A stretch of 64,000 nt of DNA from an uncultured SAR86 cluster bacterium (lineage in GTDB: Bacteria; Pseudomonadota; Gammaproteobacteria; Magnimaribacterales; D2472), in the NCBI GenBank assembly GCA_902628925.1, contig CACOPA010000002.1, forward strand, positions 127,474-191,473, written 5' to 3'. The position numbers and the translations under genes are program-made. Shown here piece after piece: positions 25,891-34,014 of this stretch. Numbering within the stretch: position 1 is the stretch's first letter; every line of letters begins with the position of its first letter. A model generated the notes under the pieces. The model made no database searches. It was given only the letters and a program-made list of their open reading frames with translations, and was not told where the DNA came from.

Positions 25891-26681
25891 TTAAAATATT
25901 TATTATTATTTTCTCTGTTTACTTTGCACCATGTGTTTTTTCCGCTGTGTCGGCGCCGTGTGGTGATTACGGAGAATGTGATGATTACAGCTATGATCTT
26001 TATAACAACGAATCTCTCCAAAAAGGATTAGCAACCTATATAAATTATTGTTACGGCTGCCACTCATTAAAATACTCTCGTTGGGGAAGGATTGCAGCAG
26101 ATCTTGAAATTCCCGAAGAAATACTTTTTGAAAATTTAATTTTTAATCAAGAGACTAAGCCTGGCGACTTAATGACAGGCTCAATGATTAAAAGAAATGC
26201 AGAAGAGTGGTTTGGTGTTGCACCTCCTGATTTAACTCTGGTAACACGATCACATAGCCCTGAGTGGGTATACACATATTTAAGAACTTTTTATGAAGAT
26301 GACTCCAAACAATATGGAGTTAATAATCTTGTTTATCCTGGAGCTGCAATGCCAAATGTTTTAAGTCATTTGCAGGGAAAACAAATATTGGGCTGCAAAG
26401 AAGTGCCTGTAATTGCATCAAATGGCGGCGTCAAAAGAGATGAAAATAGAAATGACATTACCGAAGAGAAATGCGGCTATCTCCAAATCAAAGAATCAGG
26501 TGAATTAACTCAGGCAGGCTTTGACGACCTAATTTATGATCTAACTAATTTCCTAGTTTATGTTGGCGAGCCTGCAAAAAGAGATAGAGAAAGAATTGGT
26601 TGGTATGTGATATTTTTCTTTATAATCTTTACTGCGCTATCATCTTTGCTATATAGAGAATATCAAAAGGACTATCACTAA
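25887..26681 (+). CDS. petC: Cytochrome c1 of the bc1 complex
   Basis: A signal peptide (residues 1-20) is followed by the haem c attachment site CYGCH in YINYCYGCHSLKYSRWG. The methionine ligand is probably in GAAMPNVL, and a C-terminal anchor helix (WYVIFFFIIFTALSSLLY) ends the protein. At 264 residues it is normal length. It closes the petABC operon. Confidence 0.97.
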   Translation: MIKIFIIIFSVYFAPCVFSAVSAPCGDYGECDDYSYDLYNNESLQKGLATYINYCYGCHSLKYSRWGRIAADLEIPEEILFENLIFNQETKPGDLMTGSMIKRNAEEWFGVAPPDLTLVTRSHSPEWVYTYLRTFYEDDSKQYGVNNLVYPGAAMPNVLSHLQGKQILGCKEVPVIASNGGVKRDENRNDITEEKCGYLQIKESGELTQAGFDDLIYDLTNFLVYVGEPAKRDRERIGWYVIFFFIIFTALSSLLYREYQKDYH

Positions 26682-26698
26682 ATTTAGGGGAAACAGCT

Positions 26699-27307
26699 AT
26701 GATTTTATATTCAGATAAAGACGATCACTATAGCCACAGAGTTAGAATTGTTCTCGCTGAAAAAGATATTGCATGTGAAATCAGAGAAACCAACAATGAT
26801 GATGCTCCAGAAGAGATTTTATCCATTAATCCATATCATGAATTACCTATACTTGTAGATAGGGATTTAGGGCTTTATAACACCACAGTAATGATGGAAT
26901 ACCTAGATGAAAGATTTCCTCATCCTCCATTGCTTCCTGTTTATCCAGTCACAAGAGCCAATAGCAGAACGCTCATGCTAAGAATAGACAAAGAAATTTG
27001 TCCTCTAGTTGATAAATTGAGCGCCAAAGAAGGTACAGATAAAGAGTTATTAGTTGCCAAAGAGGAGCTTCTTCATGAGATTAGTGCTATCGCCCCAACA
27101 TTTAAAGAGTTTCCTTTTTTTATGAGTGAAGAATTTTCACTTGCTGATTGTTACCTTGCTCCAATACTTTGGCGCCTTCCATCCCTGGGGATTAATCTTC
27201 CCCTGAATAGACACCTAAAGCCTCTTTTAGACTATCAGGCAAAAATATTTGAGAGGCCTGGCTTTCTAGACAGCCTTTCATTGATAGAGAAAGATCTCAG
27301 AGATTAA
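26699..27307 (+). CDS. sspA: Stringent starvation protein A
   Basis: A glutathione-transferase-fold protein of 202 residues that binds RNA polymerase in other gammaproteobacteria. The N-terminal thioredoxin-like half has HYSHRVRIVLAEKDI and NPYHELPILVDRDL; the helical half ends with ADCYLAPILWRLPSLGI. An AGGGGAAA site precedes the ATG. The position behind petC is canonical, but sspB, its usual partner, is absent. The stop overlaps the convergent lipoprotein gene. Confidence 0.95.
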   Translation: MILYSDKDDHYSHRVRIVLAEKDIACEIRETNNDDAPEEILSINPYHELPILVDRDLGLYNTTVMMEYLDERFPHPPLLPVYPVTRANSRTLMLRIDKEICPLVDKLSAKEGTDKELLVAKEELLHEISAIAPTFKEFPFFMSEEFSLADCYLAPILWRLPSLGINLPLNRHLKPLLDYQAKIFERPGFLDSLSLIEKDLRD

Positions 27308-28392
27308 ATCTGAACTATAGGAATATTCCTCTCAATACAGCCGCTTCCAGTATATTTTAAAACCCCTGAGTAACCGTTAACCAAAGCTTTAGAAACACCA
27401 ATTTGCCTTAAAACCTCAATTAAGATCGTGTCACTTATAATCGCATGATTGTTTGAAAATATTTCGCTTGTTTTTGAATATTTATCAACAGGTCTTGGTA
27501 TTGGAGCAAATAACTTTTCAAGATCATTCAAATCAATCTCATCATTAAATAGGAGGTTCGCTGAGGATGTACTGTAGTAATTTAAATCCACGGCGTAATT
27601 ATAATTAAAAGCTGGCAAAAGCCTTTTTAGATTAGATGCACTTACATCCAAAATTATAATCTCTAAATTTGAATTTCTTCTTGGTAAAAATTCAATGGAC
27701 ATACCAGATGAAATTCTTTTAATCTCATTAAACCTGTCTTGAGATTCCTTGATACCTAAAACTTCGGCTGCAAAAGCTTGTGGGTTCTGTTTGTCATAAA
27801 AATAATTTTTTTTAGGTGAGATATTTTCTTTTATTAAATTATTTTGAAAATTTGAAAGTGTTTGATCAGTTACTAATACAAAATCTCTTTCTTCTTGAAT
27901 TAATTCTTCTATAACAGATATGTCCATTTCATCATAGTAGCTTGAGCAAAATAAAAGTTTATTTGAGAGAATATTGCTAATTGGCTGATTAGATCTTAAT
28001 AGTTTATTTTTTATAGGTTGTTCATAAGCACTTATATACACATCTGTTGAATCTAGATCAAATGGTGTATTTATTTGCACTAATTTTTTTGAGGCTTGTA
28101 TTCTATTTATGTTGTTATATAAGGTTCTAATAAGTTGTCTATTTTTAGTCTCTAAATTCCTATTATTTTGAATATTTACAATAAAATCTTTGGCACCATG
28201 TCCAATGTTTCTGTAGCTGAATAAGGCAGAAATCTTTTTATTTTCCTCATAACTTAAGTTCTTATCAAAGAAGAAAAGCTCAGCTTGTTTTTTAACCAAT
28301 GTATCTTCAGAATCAATAATTACATTTTGAGAATATTGTTGTGATGAGCAAGCACTCATTATAATTACTATAATTAAAAGAAAGTTTTTCAT
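27304..28392 (-). CDS. LpoA/LppC-like outer-membrane lipoprotein (penicillin-binding protein activator), short form
   Basis: The N-terminus MKNFLLIIVIIMSACSS is a lipoprotein signal with the lipobox cysteine at about residue 15. The C-terminal half (RRNSNLEIIILDVSASNLKR, LNDLEKLFAPIPRP, GYSGVLKYTGSGCIERNIP) matches the periplasmic-binding-like domain of LpoA, which activates PBP1A through the outer membrane. The divergent neighbour rsmI is also LpoA's usual neighbour. At 362 residues it is little more than half of the usual 600 or more, and the N-terminal TPR domain is mostly lost. I use ATG 28392; an upstream TTG at 28404 is less likely. Confidence 0.8.
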   Translation of the reverse strand: MKNFLLIIVIIMSACSSQQYSQNVIIDSEDTLVKKQAELFFFDKNLSYEENKKISALFSYRNIGHGAKDFIVNIQNNRNLETKNRQLIRTLYNNINRIQASKKLVQINTPFDLDSTDVYISAYEQPIKNKLLRSNQPISNILSNKLLFCSSYYDEMDISVIEELIQEERDFVLVTDQTLSNFQNNLIKENISPKKNYFYDKQNPQAFAAEVLGIKESQDRFNEIKRISSGMSIEFLPRRNSNLEIIILDVSASNLKRLLPAFNYNYAVDLNYYSTSSANLLFNDEIDLNDLEKLFAPIPRPVDKYSKTSEIFSNNHAIISDTILIEVLRQIGVSKALVNGYSGVLKYTGSGCIERNIPIVQI

Positions 28393-28407
28393 ACTTATAC
28401 TCAATTT

Positions 28408-29241
28408 ATGCTTTACATTATCCCTGCGCCAATAGGAAATACAAAAGATATTTCTTTACGATCAATCGAAGCAATTAAATCAGTTAAGTATATATTTGCA
28501 GAGGACACAAGAAAAACCTCAAGGCTTTTATCCGATCTTTCAATAGAAAAACCATCTATTCGAACATTTCATGAGCACAATGAAGATGAAGTCTCCAAAA
28601 AAATAATCTCATATCTAATTGATGATATTGACGTTGGAATTATGTCTGATGCAGGAACACCAATTATTTCTGATCCTGGATTCCCACTAATCAAGCTCTG
28701 TATAGAGAACAAAATACCTTTTGAAGTGCTGCCAGGTGCATCTTCAGTGATCACTGCCTTGATTTATTCTGGGCTCCCCCCCAACTCATTTAATTTTCAA
28801 GGATTTTTTCCAAAAAAAACCAATAGAAAAGATAAAGCAATTTCAATAATTGAGAATTTCGAGGGCTCAACAATTTTTTTTGAGAGCCCAAAAAGACTCA
28901 AAACAACTATAAATTTTTTGAATCAGAAATTAGGTAATAATTGTGAGATAGCTATTTGTCGTGAGATGACTAAGAAGTTCCAATCAATTACTAGGGGCTC
29001 TTTAAAAAAAATTGCTCAAGAATTAGAAAATGATGAAATTATATGTAAAGGTGAAATAGTAATTGTGCTTAGCTCAAAAAGAGACTTTGTAAAGAATTTC
29101 TCTTTTTCTGAGGAGGAGGGAAAAAAATTTTTGAAATACCTTTCTACAAAGGATGCTTCAAAACTAATTTATGACCTTTATGGACATAATAAGCAGTCTG
29201 TATATAAATTTTTGTCAGATATATCTAAAGATGACATTTAG
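28408..29241 (+). CDS. rsmI: 16S rRNA (cytidine1402-2'-O)-methyltransferase
   Basis: RsmI methylates the ribose of C1402 in the decoding centre. The tetrapyrrole-methylase fold shows IPAPIGNTKDISLRSIEA, FAEDTRKTSRLL, IMSDAGTPIISDPG and LPGASSVITALIYSGLP. At 277 residues it is normal length. It is divergent from the LpoA-like gene and is followed by the RNase P RNA gene. Confidence 0.97.
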   Translation: MLYIIPAPIGNTKDISLRSIEAIKSVKYIFAEDTRKTSRLLSDLSIEKPSIRTFHEHNEDEVSKKIISYLIDDIDVGIMSDAGTPIISDPGFPLIKLCIENKIPFEVLPGASSVITALIYSGLPPNSFNFQGFFPKKTNRKDKAISIIENFEGSTIFFESPKRLKTTINFLNQKLGNNCEIAICREMTKKFQSITRGSLKKIAQELENDEIICKGEIVIVLSSKRDFVKNFSFSEEEGKKFLKYLSTKDASKLIYDLYGHNKQSVYKFLSDISKDDI

Positions 29242-29244
29242 TAT

Positions 29245-29250
29245 TAAAAT
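29245..29250 (+). promoter_or_regulatory. Candidate -10 box for rnpB
   Basis: TAAAAT at 29245-29250 lies seven bases before the predicted 5' end of the RNase P RNA (29258). I find no clear -35 within the end of rsmI, so this is weak evidence. Confidence 0.35.
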
Positions 29251-29257
29251 CTACGTC

Positions 29258-29577
29258 GAGTTGGTCGGATGGTCGCTGCTTTTGCAGAGGAAAGTCCGGA
29301 CTTCACAGAGCAGGATGCCAGGTAACTCCTGGGAGGCGTGAGCCTACGGAAAGTGCAACAGAAAATATACCGCCCTTGGGTAAGGTTGAAAAGGTGAGGT
29401 AAGAGCTCACCGCATCAGTGGTAACACCGATGGCAGTGCAAACCCCATCCGAAGCAAGACCAAATAGGAATCTTATTGATTGCTCATCAGAGATTCGGGT
29501 AGGTTGCTAGAGCATTATGGCGACATAATGTCGAGATAGATGGCCATTTAGACAGAATCCGGCTTACAGACCAACTC
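29258..29577 (+). ncRNA. rnpB: RNase P RNA, bacterial type A
   Basis: The catalytic RNA of RNase P, which trims the 5' ends of tRNAs. The conserved core is plain: GAGGAAAGTCCGGACTTCAC (P4 and CR-I), GGCAGTGCAAACCCCATCCG, GAAGCAAGACCAAATAGG and the 3' P4 partner ACAGAATCCGGCTTACAGA. The P1 stem pairs GAGTTGGTC (29258-29266) with GACCAACTC (29569-29577), which sets both ends at about 320 nucleotides. The P3 arm is very short: four pairs, CTGC-TTTT-GCAG, where E. coli has a long stem. A T-run follows at about 29588. Confidence 0.96.
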
Positions 29578-29607
29578 ATTTGCCATATTTTTTAAAAAAA
29601 TTAAAAA

Positions 29608-29645
29608 AAAGTGTGTCAAAGTGTGAAAAAATGTTTTAAAGTGTG
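29608..29645 (+). promoter_or_regulatory. MraZ-box operator: AAAGTGTG repeats at exact 10-base spacing
   Basis: AAAGTGTG occurs at 29608-29615, 29618-29625 and 29638-29645. A degenerate copy, AAAATGTT, fills the fourth register at 29628-29635. MraZ is known to bind three or more direct repeats of TGGG or AAAGTG type with a 10-base period upstream of its own gene. The block ends 23 bases before the mraZ ATG. Confidence 0.8.
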
Positions 29646-29651
29646 TAGAAC

Positions 29652-29659
29652 TATATATT
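29652..29659 (+). promoter_or_regulatory. Candidate -10 region for mraZ and the dcw cluster
   Basis: The overlapping boxes TATATA (29652-29657) and TATATT (29654-29659) are the only -10-like sites between the operator and the ATG at 29669. Transcription would start within a few bases of the ATG, and no Shine-Dalgarno match precedes it. The -35 region would be covered by the MraZ repeats, which suits repression. Confidence 0.45.
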
Positions 29660-29668
29660 TAACTACGC

Positions 29669-30136
29669 ATGTTTGGCTTTAATTCAATAACAATCGATCC
29701 CAAGGGCAGAATAGCAATGCCTGCGAAATATAGGGATAGTCTGTTTGAACTAAACACAAATAAAATAGTTGTTACTCAAGATCCTCAATATCCTGCACTA
29801 AAAATTTATCCTCAAGGTGTATGGAATGATATTTCTTCTAGACTCCAGTCTTTACAGAGCCTTGATCCAATTGTAAGAAAGCTGCAATGGACAATTCTAG
29901 GAAATGCCTCAGTTCAAGAGTTTGATGCTCAATCTCGAATGCTTCTTATGATTTCAAGTGAACTAAGAGCTCATGCAGAAATAGAAATAAAAGAAAAGAT
30001 AGCGCTAGTTGGGATGGGGGATAAGTTTGAGCTTTGGAGTCTAGCAAATTGGGAAGCTAGACAGCACGGTGGACCACTATCAACTGAAATACTTGAAGTG
30101 GTATTACCAGAAACAGTAAAAAATATGTCTTTTTAA
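29669..30136 (+). CDS. mraZ: Transcriptional regulator MraZ
   Basis: MraZ binds DNA repeats before its own operon and tunes division and cell-wall genes. The protein has two AbrB-like halves: FNSITIDPKGRIAMPAKYRD at the start and VQEFDAQSRMLLMISSELR in the second. At 155 residues it is normal length. The upstream repeats at 29608-29645 are its likely operator. In most bacteria rsmH comes next; here ftsZ does. Confidence 0.97.
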   Translation: MFGFNSITIDPKGRIAMPAKYRDSLFELNTNKIVVTQDPQYPALKIYPQGVWNDISSRLQSLQSLDPIVRKLQWTILGNASVQEFDAQSRMLLMISSELRAHAEIEIKEKIALVGMGDKFELWSLANWEARQHGGPLSTEILEVVLPETVKNMSF

Positions 30137-30146
30137 GGGGAGAGAT

Positions 30147-31268
30147 ATGAATTGGGAAATTATTGAAGATCACTCAGAGCAAGCAAAAATAAAAGTTATC
30201 GGGGTGGGTGGCGCCGGAGGCAATGCCGTGATTCATATGATGAATCACAATATCGATGGTGTTGAGTTTATCTGTGCTAATACGGATGCTCAGGCCTTAG
30301 CAAAGGCTAATGGTGCCACTATTTTAAAGTTAGGTGGTGGAATCACCAAAGGATTAGGCGCAGGAGCTAATCCAGAGGTAGGACGTCAGGCAGCTGAAAG
30401 AGACAGAGAGTCACTTGAGGAACTCTTAGATGGTGCCGATATGGTCTTTATCACTGCGGGAATGGGAGGCGGAACTGGAACAGGTGCTGCACCAATTATT
30501 GCCTCAATAGCAAAAGAAATGGGTGCTCTTACAGTTGCAGTAGTAACAAAGCCTTTTCAGCTAGAAGGTAAAACAAGAATCACTGCAGCTGAGCAAGGAA
30601 TTGCCAATTTAGTAGATGAAGTTGATAGCTTGATAACAATTCCAAATCAGAAATTAATGGAAGTACTTGGATTAAATGTTTCTATGCAAGAAGCTTTTGC
30701 CAAAGCAGATGACGTTCTCAGAGGAGCAGTACAAGGAATTTCAGACATAATCATGAAGCCTGGTTACGTTAATGTTGACTTTGCTGATGTCAAAACTGTT
30801 ATGTCTGAGAAAGGTATTGCAATGATGGGAACCGGAGTCGCAGTTGGTAAAGAGAGAGGAGTTGAAGCAGCATCACAAGCAATCGGCTCAGAGCTTCTTG
30901 AAGATATAAACCTTAAGGATGCTAGAGGCATACTGGTAAATTTAAGTGCTAAAAGTCCCACCATGGGTGATATGCATGAAGTCAACACAGTAGTTGAGGA
31001 CATAGTTGCCGAAGATGCCCAAGTAATTTATGGGGCAGTAATTGATGAGAATCTTAATGAGGATGAGCTTACTGTTACAGTCGTAGCAACCGGCGTTAAT
31101 CAAAAAGCACCAAGGCTTGCAGTTGATAATTCTCCTGCAACGGTAAAATTATCTCCAGTTGGTTTGGATAAAGATCATACAAAGGATTCAGTCAATGTTG
31201 GCACATCGTCTGCAGAGGATATTGATTTCCTCGATGTGCCAACTTTCATGAGAAAGCAGGTAGATTAA
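30147..31268 (+). CDS. ftsZ: Cell division protein FtsZ
   Basis: FtsZ is the tubulin-like GTPase of the division ring. The nucleotide loop [10 protein letters not shown] is at residues 19-28, the tubulin signature GGGTGTG at 107-113, and the T7 catalytic loop lies in [11 protein letters not shown]. The tail [16 protein letters not shown] (358-373) keeps the FtsA/ZipA-binding peptide. The linker is about 40 residues, so the whole is 373 against 383 in E. coli. A strong site, AAGGGGAG (30135-30142), precedes the ATG. The gene lies between mraZ and rsmH, far from ftsA (44127-45359), where it normally follows. Confidence 0.99.
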   Translation: MNWEIIEDHSEQAKIKVIGVGGAGGNAVIHMMNHNIDGVEFICANTDAQALAKANGATILKLGGGITKGLGAGANPEVGRQAAERDRESLEELLDGADMVFITAGMGGGTGTGAAPIIASIAKEMGALTVAVVTKPFQLEGKTRITAAEQGIANLVDEVDSLITIPNQKLMEVLGLNVSMQEAFAKADDVLRGAVQGISDIIMKPGYVNVDFADVKTVMSEKGIAMMGTGVAVGKERGVEAASQAIGSELLEDINLKDARGILVNLSAKSPTMGDMHEVNTVVEDIVAEDAQVIYGAVIDENLNEDELTVTVVATGVNQKAPRLAVDNSPATVKLSPVGLDKDHTKDSVNVGTSSAEDIDFLDVPTFMRKQVD

Positions 31269-31272
31269 TCAA

Positions 31273-32163
31273 ATGCAACATATTCCGGTTCTACTGGAGG
31301 AATCGGTTAGCCTTTTAAATATTCAACCTGATGGTATATACCTTGATGGAACATTTGGAAGGGGAGGACACTCGAAAAAAATTCTCTCACAACTAAACAA
31401 GAGAGGAAGATTATTCGCAATTGATAAAGATCCTCAAGCCATAAGTTATGCAAAAAAAACCATACCTGATAAAAGATTTAAAATCTTTCATCATGACTTT
31501 GCACATCTAAGCAAACTTAAACTTCCTAAGATTAACGGTGCTCTATTTGATTTTGGAGTTTGCTCAACTCACTTTGATGATCCTAAAAGAGGCTTTAGCC
31601 TTAATAAGGATGGTCCCCTTGATATGAGGATGAATAATCTTAAAGGTATAAGTGCAGAAAAATGGATAAATGAAACCCCTGAAGAAGATATGGCAAATAT
31701 TTTTTTTAAGTATGGAGAAGAAAAGCAATCAAGAAAAATTGCAAAACTTATTTCAATTTATAGGTCAGAGCAAAGAATCAAATCGACACTACAATTAGCA
31801 AATTTAATTTCAAGTTCAATTAAATCAAAATCAAGAATTCATCCAGCAACTAAGATTTTTCAGGCAATCAGAATTGAAGTTAATCAAGAAATACCTGCAA
31901 TTGAAATGATGGTTGACGCTCTTGATAAAATTTTATTACCTGGAGCAAGAGTCGCAATAATTTCATTTCACTCCCTAGAGGATAGAATAGTTAAAAATTA
32001 CTATTCTCCAAAAACCTTCTCTTATCCAAAAGAAATACCAATCAACAATATTATTGATGAGAGTTATGGGACAGTTAAAAAGAAATTGAGAGCTAACCCT
32101 GAAGAAGTAAAAGCCAATCCTAGAAGTAGAAGTGCAGTATTAAGGGTGTATGCAAAAAAATGA
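31273..32163 (+). CDS. rsmH: 16S rRNA (cytosine1402-N4)-methyltransferase
   Basis: RsmH adds the N4-methyl group to C1402, the same nucleotide RsmI modifies. It shows HIPVLLEESV, the SAM loop YLDGTFGRGGHSKKIL, ALFDFGVCSTHFDDPKRGFS and the C-terminal SFHSLEDRIVKNY. At 296 residues it is slightly shorter than usual. It overlaps ftsL by four bases. Confidence 0.97.
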   Translation: MQHIPVLLEESVSLLNIQPDGIYLDGTFGRGGHSKKILSQLNKRGRLFAIDKDPQAISYAKKTIPDKRFKIFHHDFAHLSKLKLPKINGALFDFGVCSTHFDDPKRGFSLNKDGPLDMRMNNLKGISAEKWINETPEEDMANIFFKYGEEKQSRKIAKLISIYRSEQRIKSTLQLANLISSSIKSKSRIHPATKIFQAIRIEVNQEIPAIEMMVDALDKILLPGARVAIISFHSLEDRIVKNYYSPKTFSYPKEIPINNIIDESYGTVKKKLRANPEEVKANPRSRSAVLRVYAKK

Positions 32164-32423
32164 GTAACTCTAAAGTCCCTCTTTTATATTCCATACTCTT
32201 TTTAATATTGGTATCAAATATTTCGTTAATAAAAATTAGATGGGAAAATTCAATCTTGGTAAATGATATTGAGAATACAAGGTATGAGATTTTGAAATTG
32301 AAAGAAATTAATCTAAACCTAACTACAGAAAAAAATTTTTTAACTTCATTATCAAAAACAGAGATGTCTTCTATCCAAGATTTAAATATGCAGATCGCCG
32401 AAACAAGGCTAAAAATAAAATAG
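32160..32423 (+). CDS. ftsL: Cell division protein FtsL
   Basis: A small bitopic protein of 87 residues: short N-terminus, membrane helix (residues 7-25, LLYSILFLILVSNISLI) and a periplasmic coiled coil rich in Leu, Ile and Glu. FtsL pairs with FtsB (53925-54233) and FtsQ to activate FtsWI. The call depends strongly on the position between rsmH and ftsI. Confidence 0.9.
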   Translation: MSNSKVPLLYSILFLILVSNISLIKIRWENSILVNDIENTRYEILKLKEINLNLTTEKNFLTSLSKTEMSSIQDLNMQIAETRLKIK

Positions 32424-32427
32424 ATTT

Positions 32428-34011
32428 ATGAGCAGCAGATTAACAGTTCGTTTTTATACCATATTCGGAGTTATGGCCCTTATGACAACCATAATTATCT
32501 TGAGAATATTTTATTTGTATCAAGAGGAGGGTGATTTTTTGAAGGCTAAAGGTGATCACAGGACCATTTCAGTCAGAGATATTCCACATGCAAGAGGTGC
32601 AATATATGATGCAAATAATTACCCCTTAGCTACAAGCCTTATTAAATATAATTTATATGGTCTTAAAGGACTTGATACTTCTGATTTAGATCTTTCCTTT
32701 AATGTTTTAAATCAAGATACGGGCTTCTTAAAAAAGAAAAAAATTCTCAAAGAAGATATCTCGCTTGCACAAATTCAGGAAATTAAATCAAAAAGGAATG
32801 ATTATCTTGAGATTGAATCCTTTAATAAAAGGATTTATCCCCTGGGAGAGCAAATAGCTACGCTAATTGGTTTTGCAGGTGCAGATAATAAAGGCTTAGA
32901 GGGGCTAGAAAAAGGATATGAAAATCACCTAAAAGAAGAGGTTGGAAAAAAACAGATCTTTAAAAATCGAAGGCAAGAAATAATTAAGCCCCCAAAGATT
33001 TTAAATAGAGGATCCGACGGCAATAATCTTAAGTTGACCATTGAGCATGAGATTCAATATTCAGTTCATAAGAGTCTATCTCAAGGGGTAATTCAAGCAC
33101 AGGCAAAAGGTGGCAGCGCAGTTGTTTTGGATAATGAAACTGGAAGAATATTGGCAATAGCTAGCTATCCTTCATATAACCCCAATGATCCCAATAGATT
33201 TATTCAAAGGAATAGAGCATTATTGGACAGTTTTGAGCCTGGGTCAGTTATTAAGCCAATTGCTCTCGCAATTGGGATTGAAAATAATGATATAGATTTT
33301 AAAAAATCCGTGGAAACTGATCCTGGATATATAGAGCTTAACTCTCAGGTTATTGCTGATAAAAGAAATTATGGCTCATTACTTCCCATCGATATTATTG
33401 CAAAATCAAGTCAGGTAGGGGCTGCAAAAATTGCATTAGAAATTGATTCATATGATTTGACTAATGGATATAAAAGATTTGGGTTGGCTGTTCCCCCGAA
33501 TATAAACTTTCCATCCATAGCGTATGGAAAAATTAATCAAAGATCTAATATTAGTGATCATGAAATAGCAAGCTTAGGGTTTGGATATGGGTTAGAGGCA
33601 TCTGCAATCCAATTAGCCATGGCATTTTCTGTATTTGCAAATGATGGAGTTTTAAAAGGATTTCATTTAGTTGAAGAAAAAAATCACAGTAATCCAAGCC
33701 AAGTAATCTCTAAGCGTACGGCTGAATTAATTATGGAATCACTTGAGCAAGTTATTATTGATGGTACAGGCATAAAAGCAAAGCATCATTTATATAGAGT
33801 TGCAGGTAAGACTGGCACATCTCATAAAGTTAGCAACGGAAAATATGATAAAAGCAAATACATTTCATCATTCATTGGCATCGGACCACTTGAAACAAAA
33901 AAGTATACAATTTTAGTGACAATTGATGAGCCTGGTTTAAATCGTTACTCTGGAGGGGAAGTTGCAGCGCCAGTTTTCAAAGAAATATTCGATGATCTAG
34001 TAAGCTTGTAA
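32428..34011 (+). CDS. ftsI: Septal peptidoglycan transpeptidase FtsI (PBP3)
   Basis: FtsI crosslinks septal wall. A membrane anchor (about residues 10-30) and a pedestal domain (RDIPHARGAIYDANNYPLA) precede the transpeptidase domain. The acylated serine is S273 in PGSVIKP, and the KTG motif is in VAGKTGTSHK. The SxN motif reads S327-S328-Q329 (DNA 33406-33414), with glutamine instead of the expected asparagine. At 527 residues it is somewhat shorter than the E. coli protein. Confidence 0.97.
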   Translation: MSSRLTVRFYTIFGVMALMTTIIILRIFYLYQEEGDFLKAKGDHRTISVRDIPHARGAIYDANNYPLATSLIKYNLYGLKGLDTSDLDLSFNVLNQDTGFLKKKKILKEDISLAQIQEIKSKRNDYLEIESFNKRIYPLGEQIATLIGFAGADNKGLEGLEKGYENHLKEEVGKKQIFKNRRQEIIKPPKILNRGSDGNNLKLTIEHEIQYSVHKSLSQGVIQAQAKGGSAVVLDNETGRILAIASYPSYNPNDPNRFIQRNRALLDSFEPGSVIKPIALAIGIENNDIDFKKSVETDPGYIELNSQVIADKRNYGSLLPIDIIAKSSQVGAAKIALEIDSYDLTNGYKRFGLAVPPNINFPSIAYGKINQRSNISDHEIASLGFGYGLEASAIQLAMAFSVFANDGVLKGFHLVEEKNHSNPSQVISKRTAELIMESLEQVIIDGTGIKAKHHLYRVAGKTGTSHKVSNGKYDKSKYISSFIGIGPLETKKYTILVTIDEPGLNRYSGGEVAAPVFKEIFDDLVSL

Positions 34012-34014
34012 TTT

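Noticed and set aside
28390..28404. TTG at 28404 as the start of the LpoA-like lipoprotein
   Set aside because: The lipoprotein signal begins naturally at ATG 28392; the extra four residues add nothing.
29578..29607. Intrinsic terminator for rnpB
   Set aside because: There are T- and A-runs but no GC stem apart from the P1 helix of the RNA itself.
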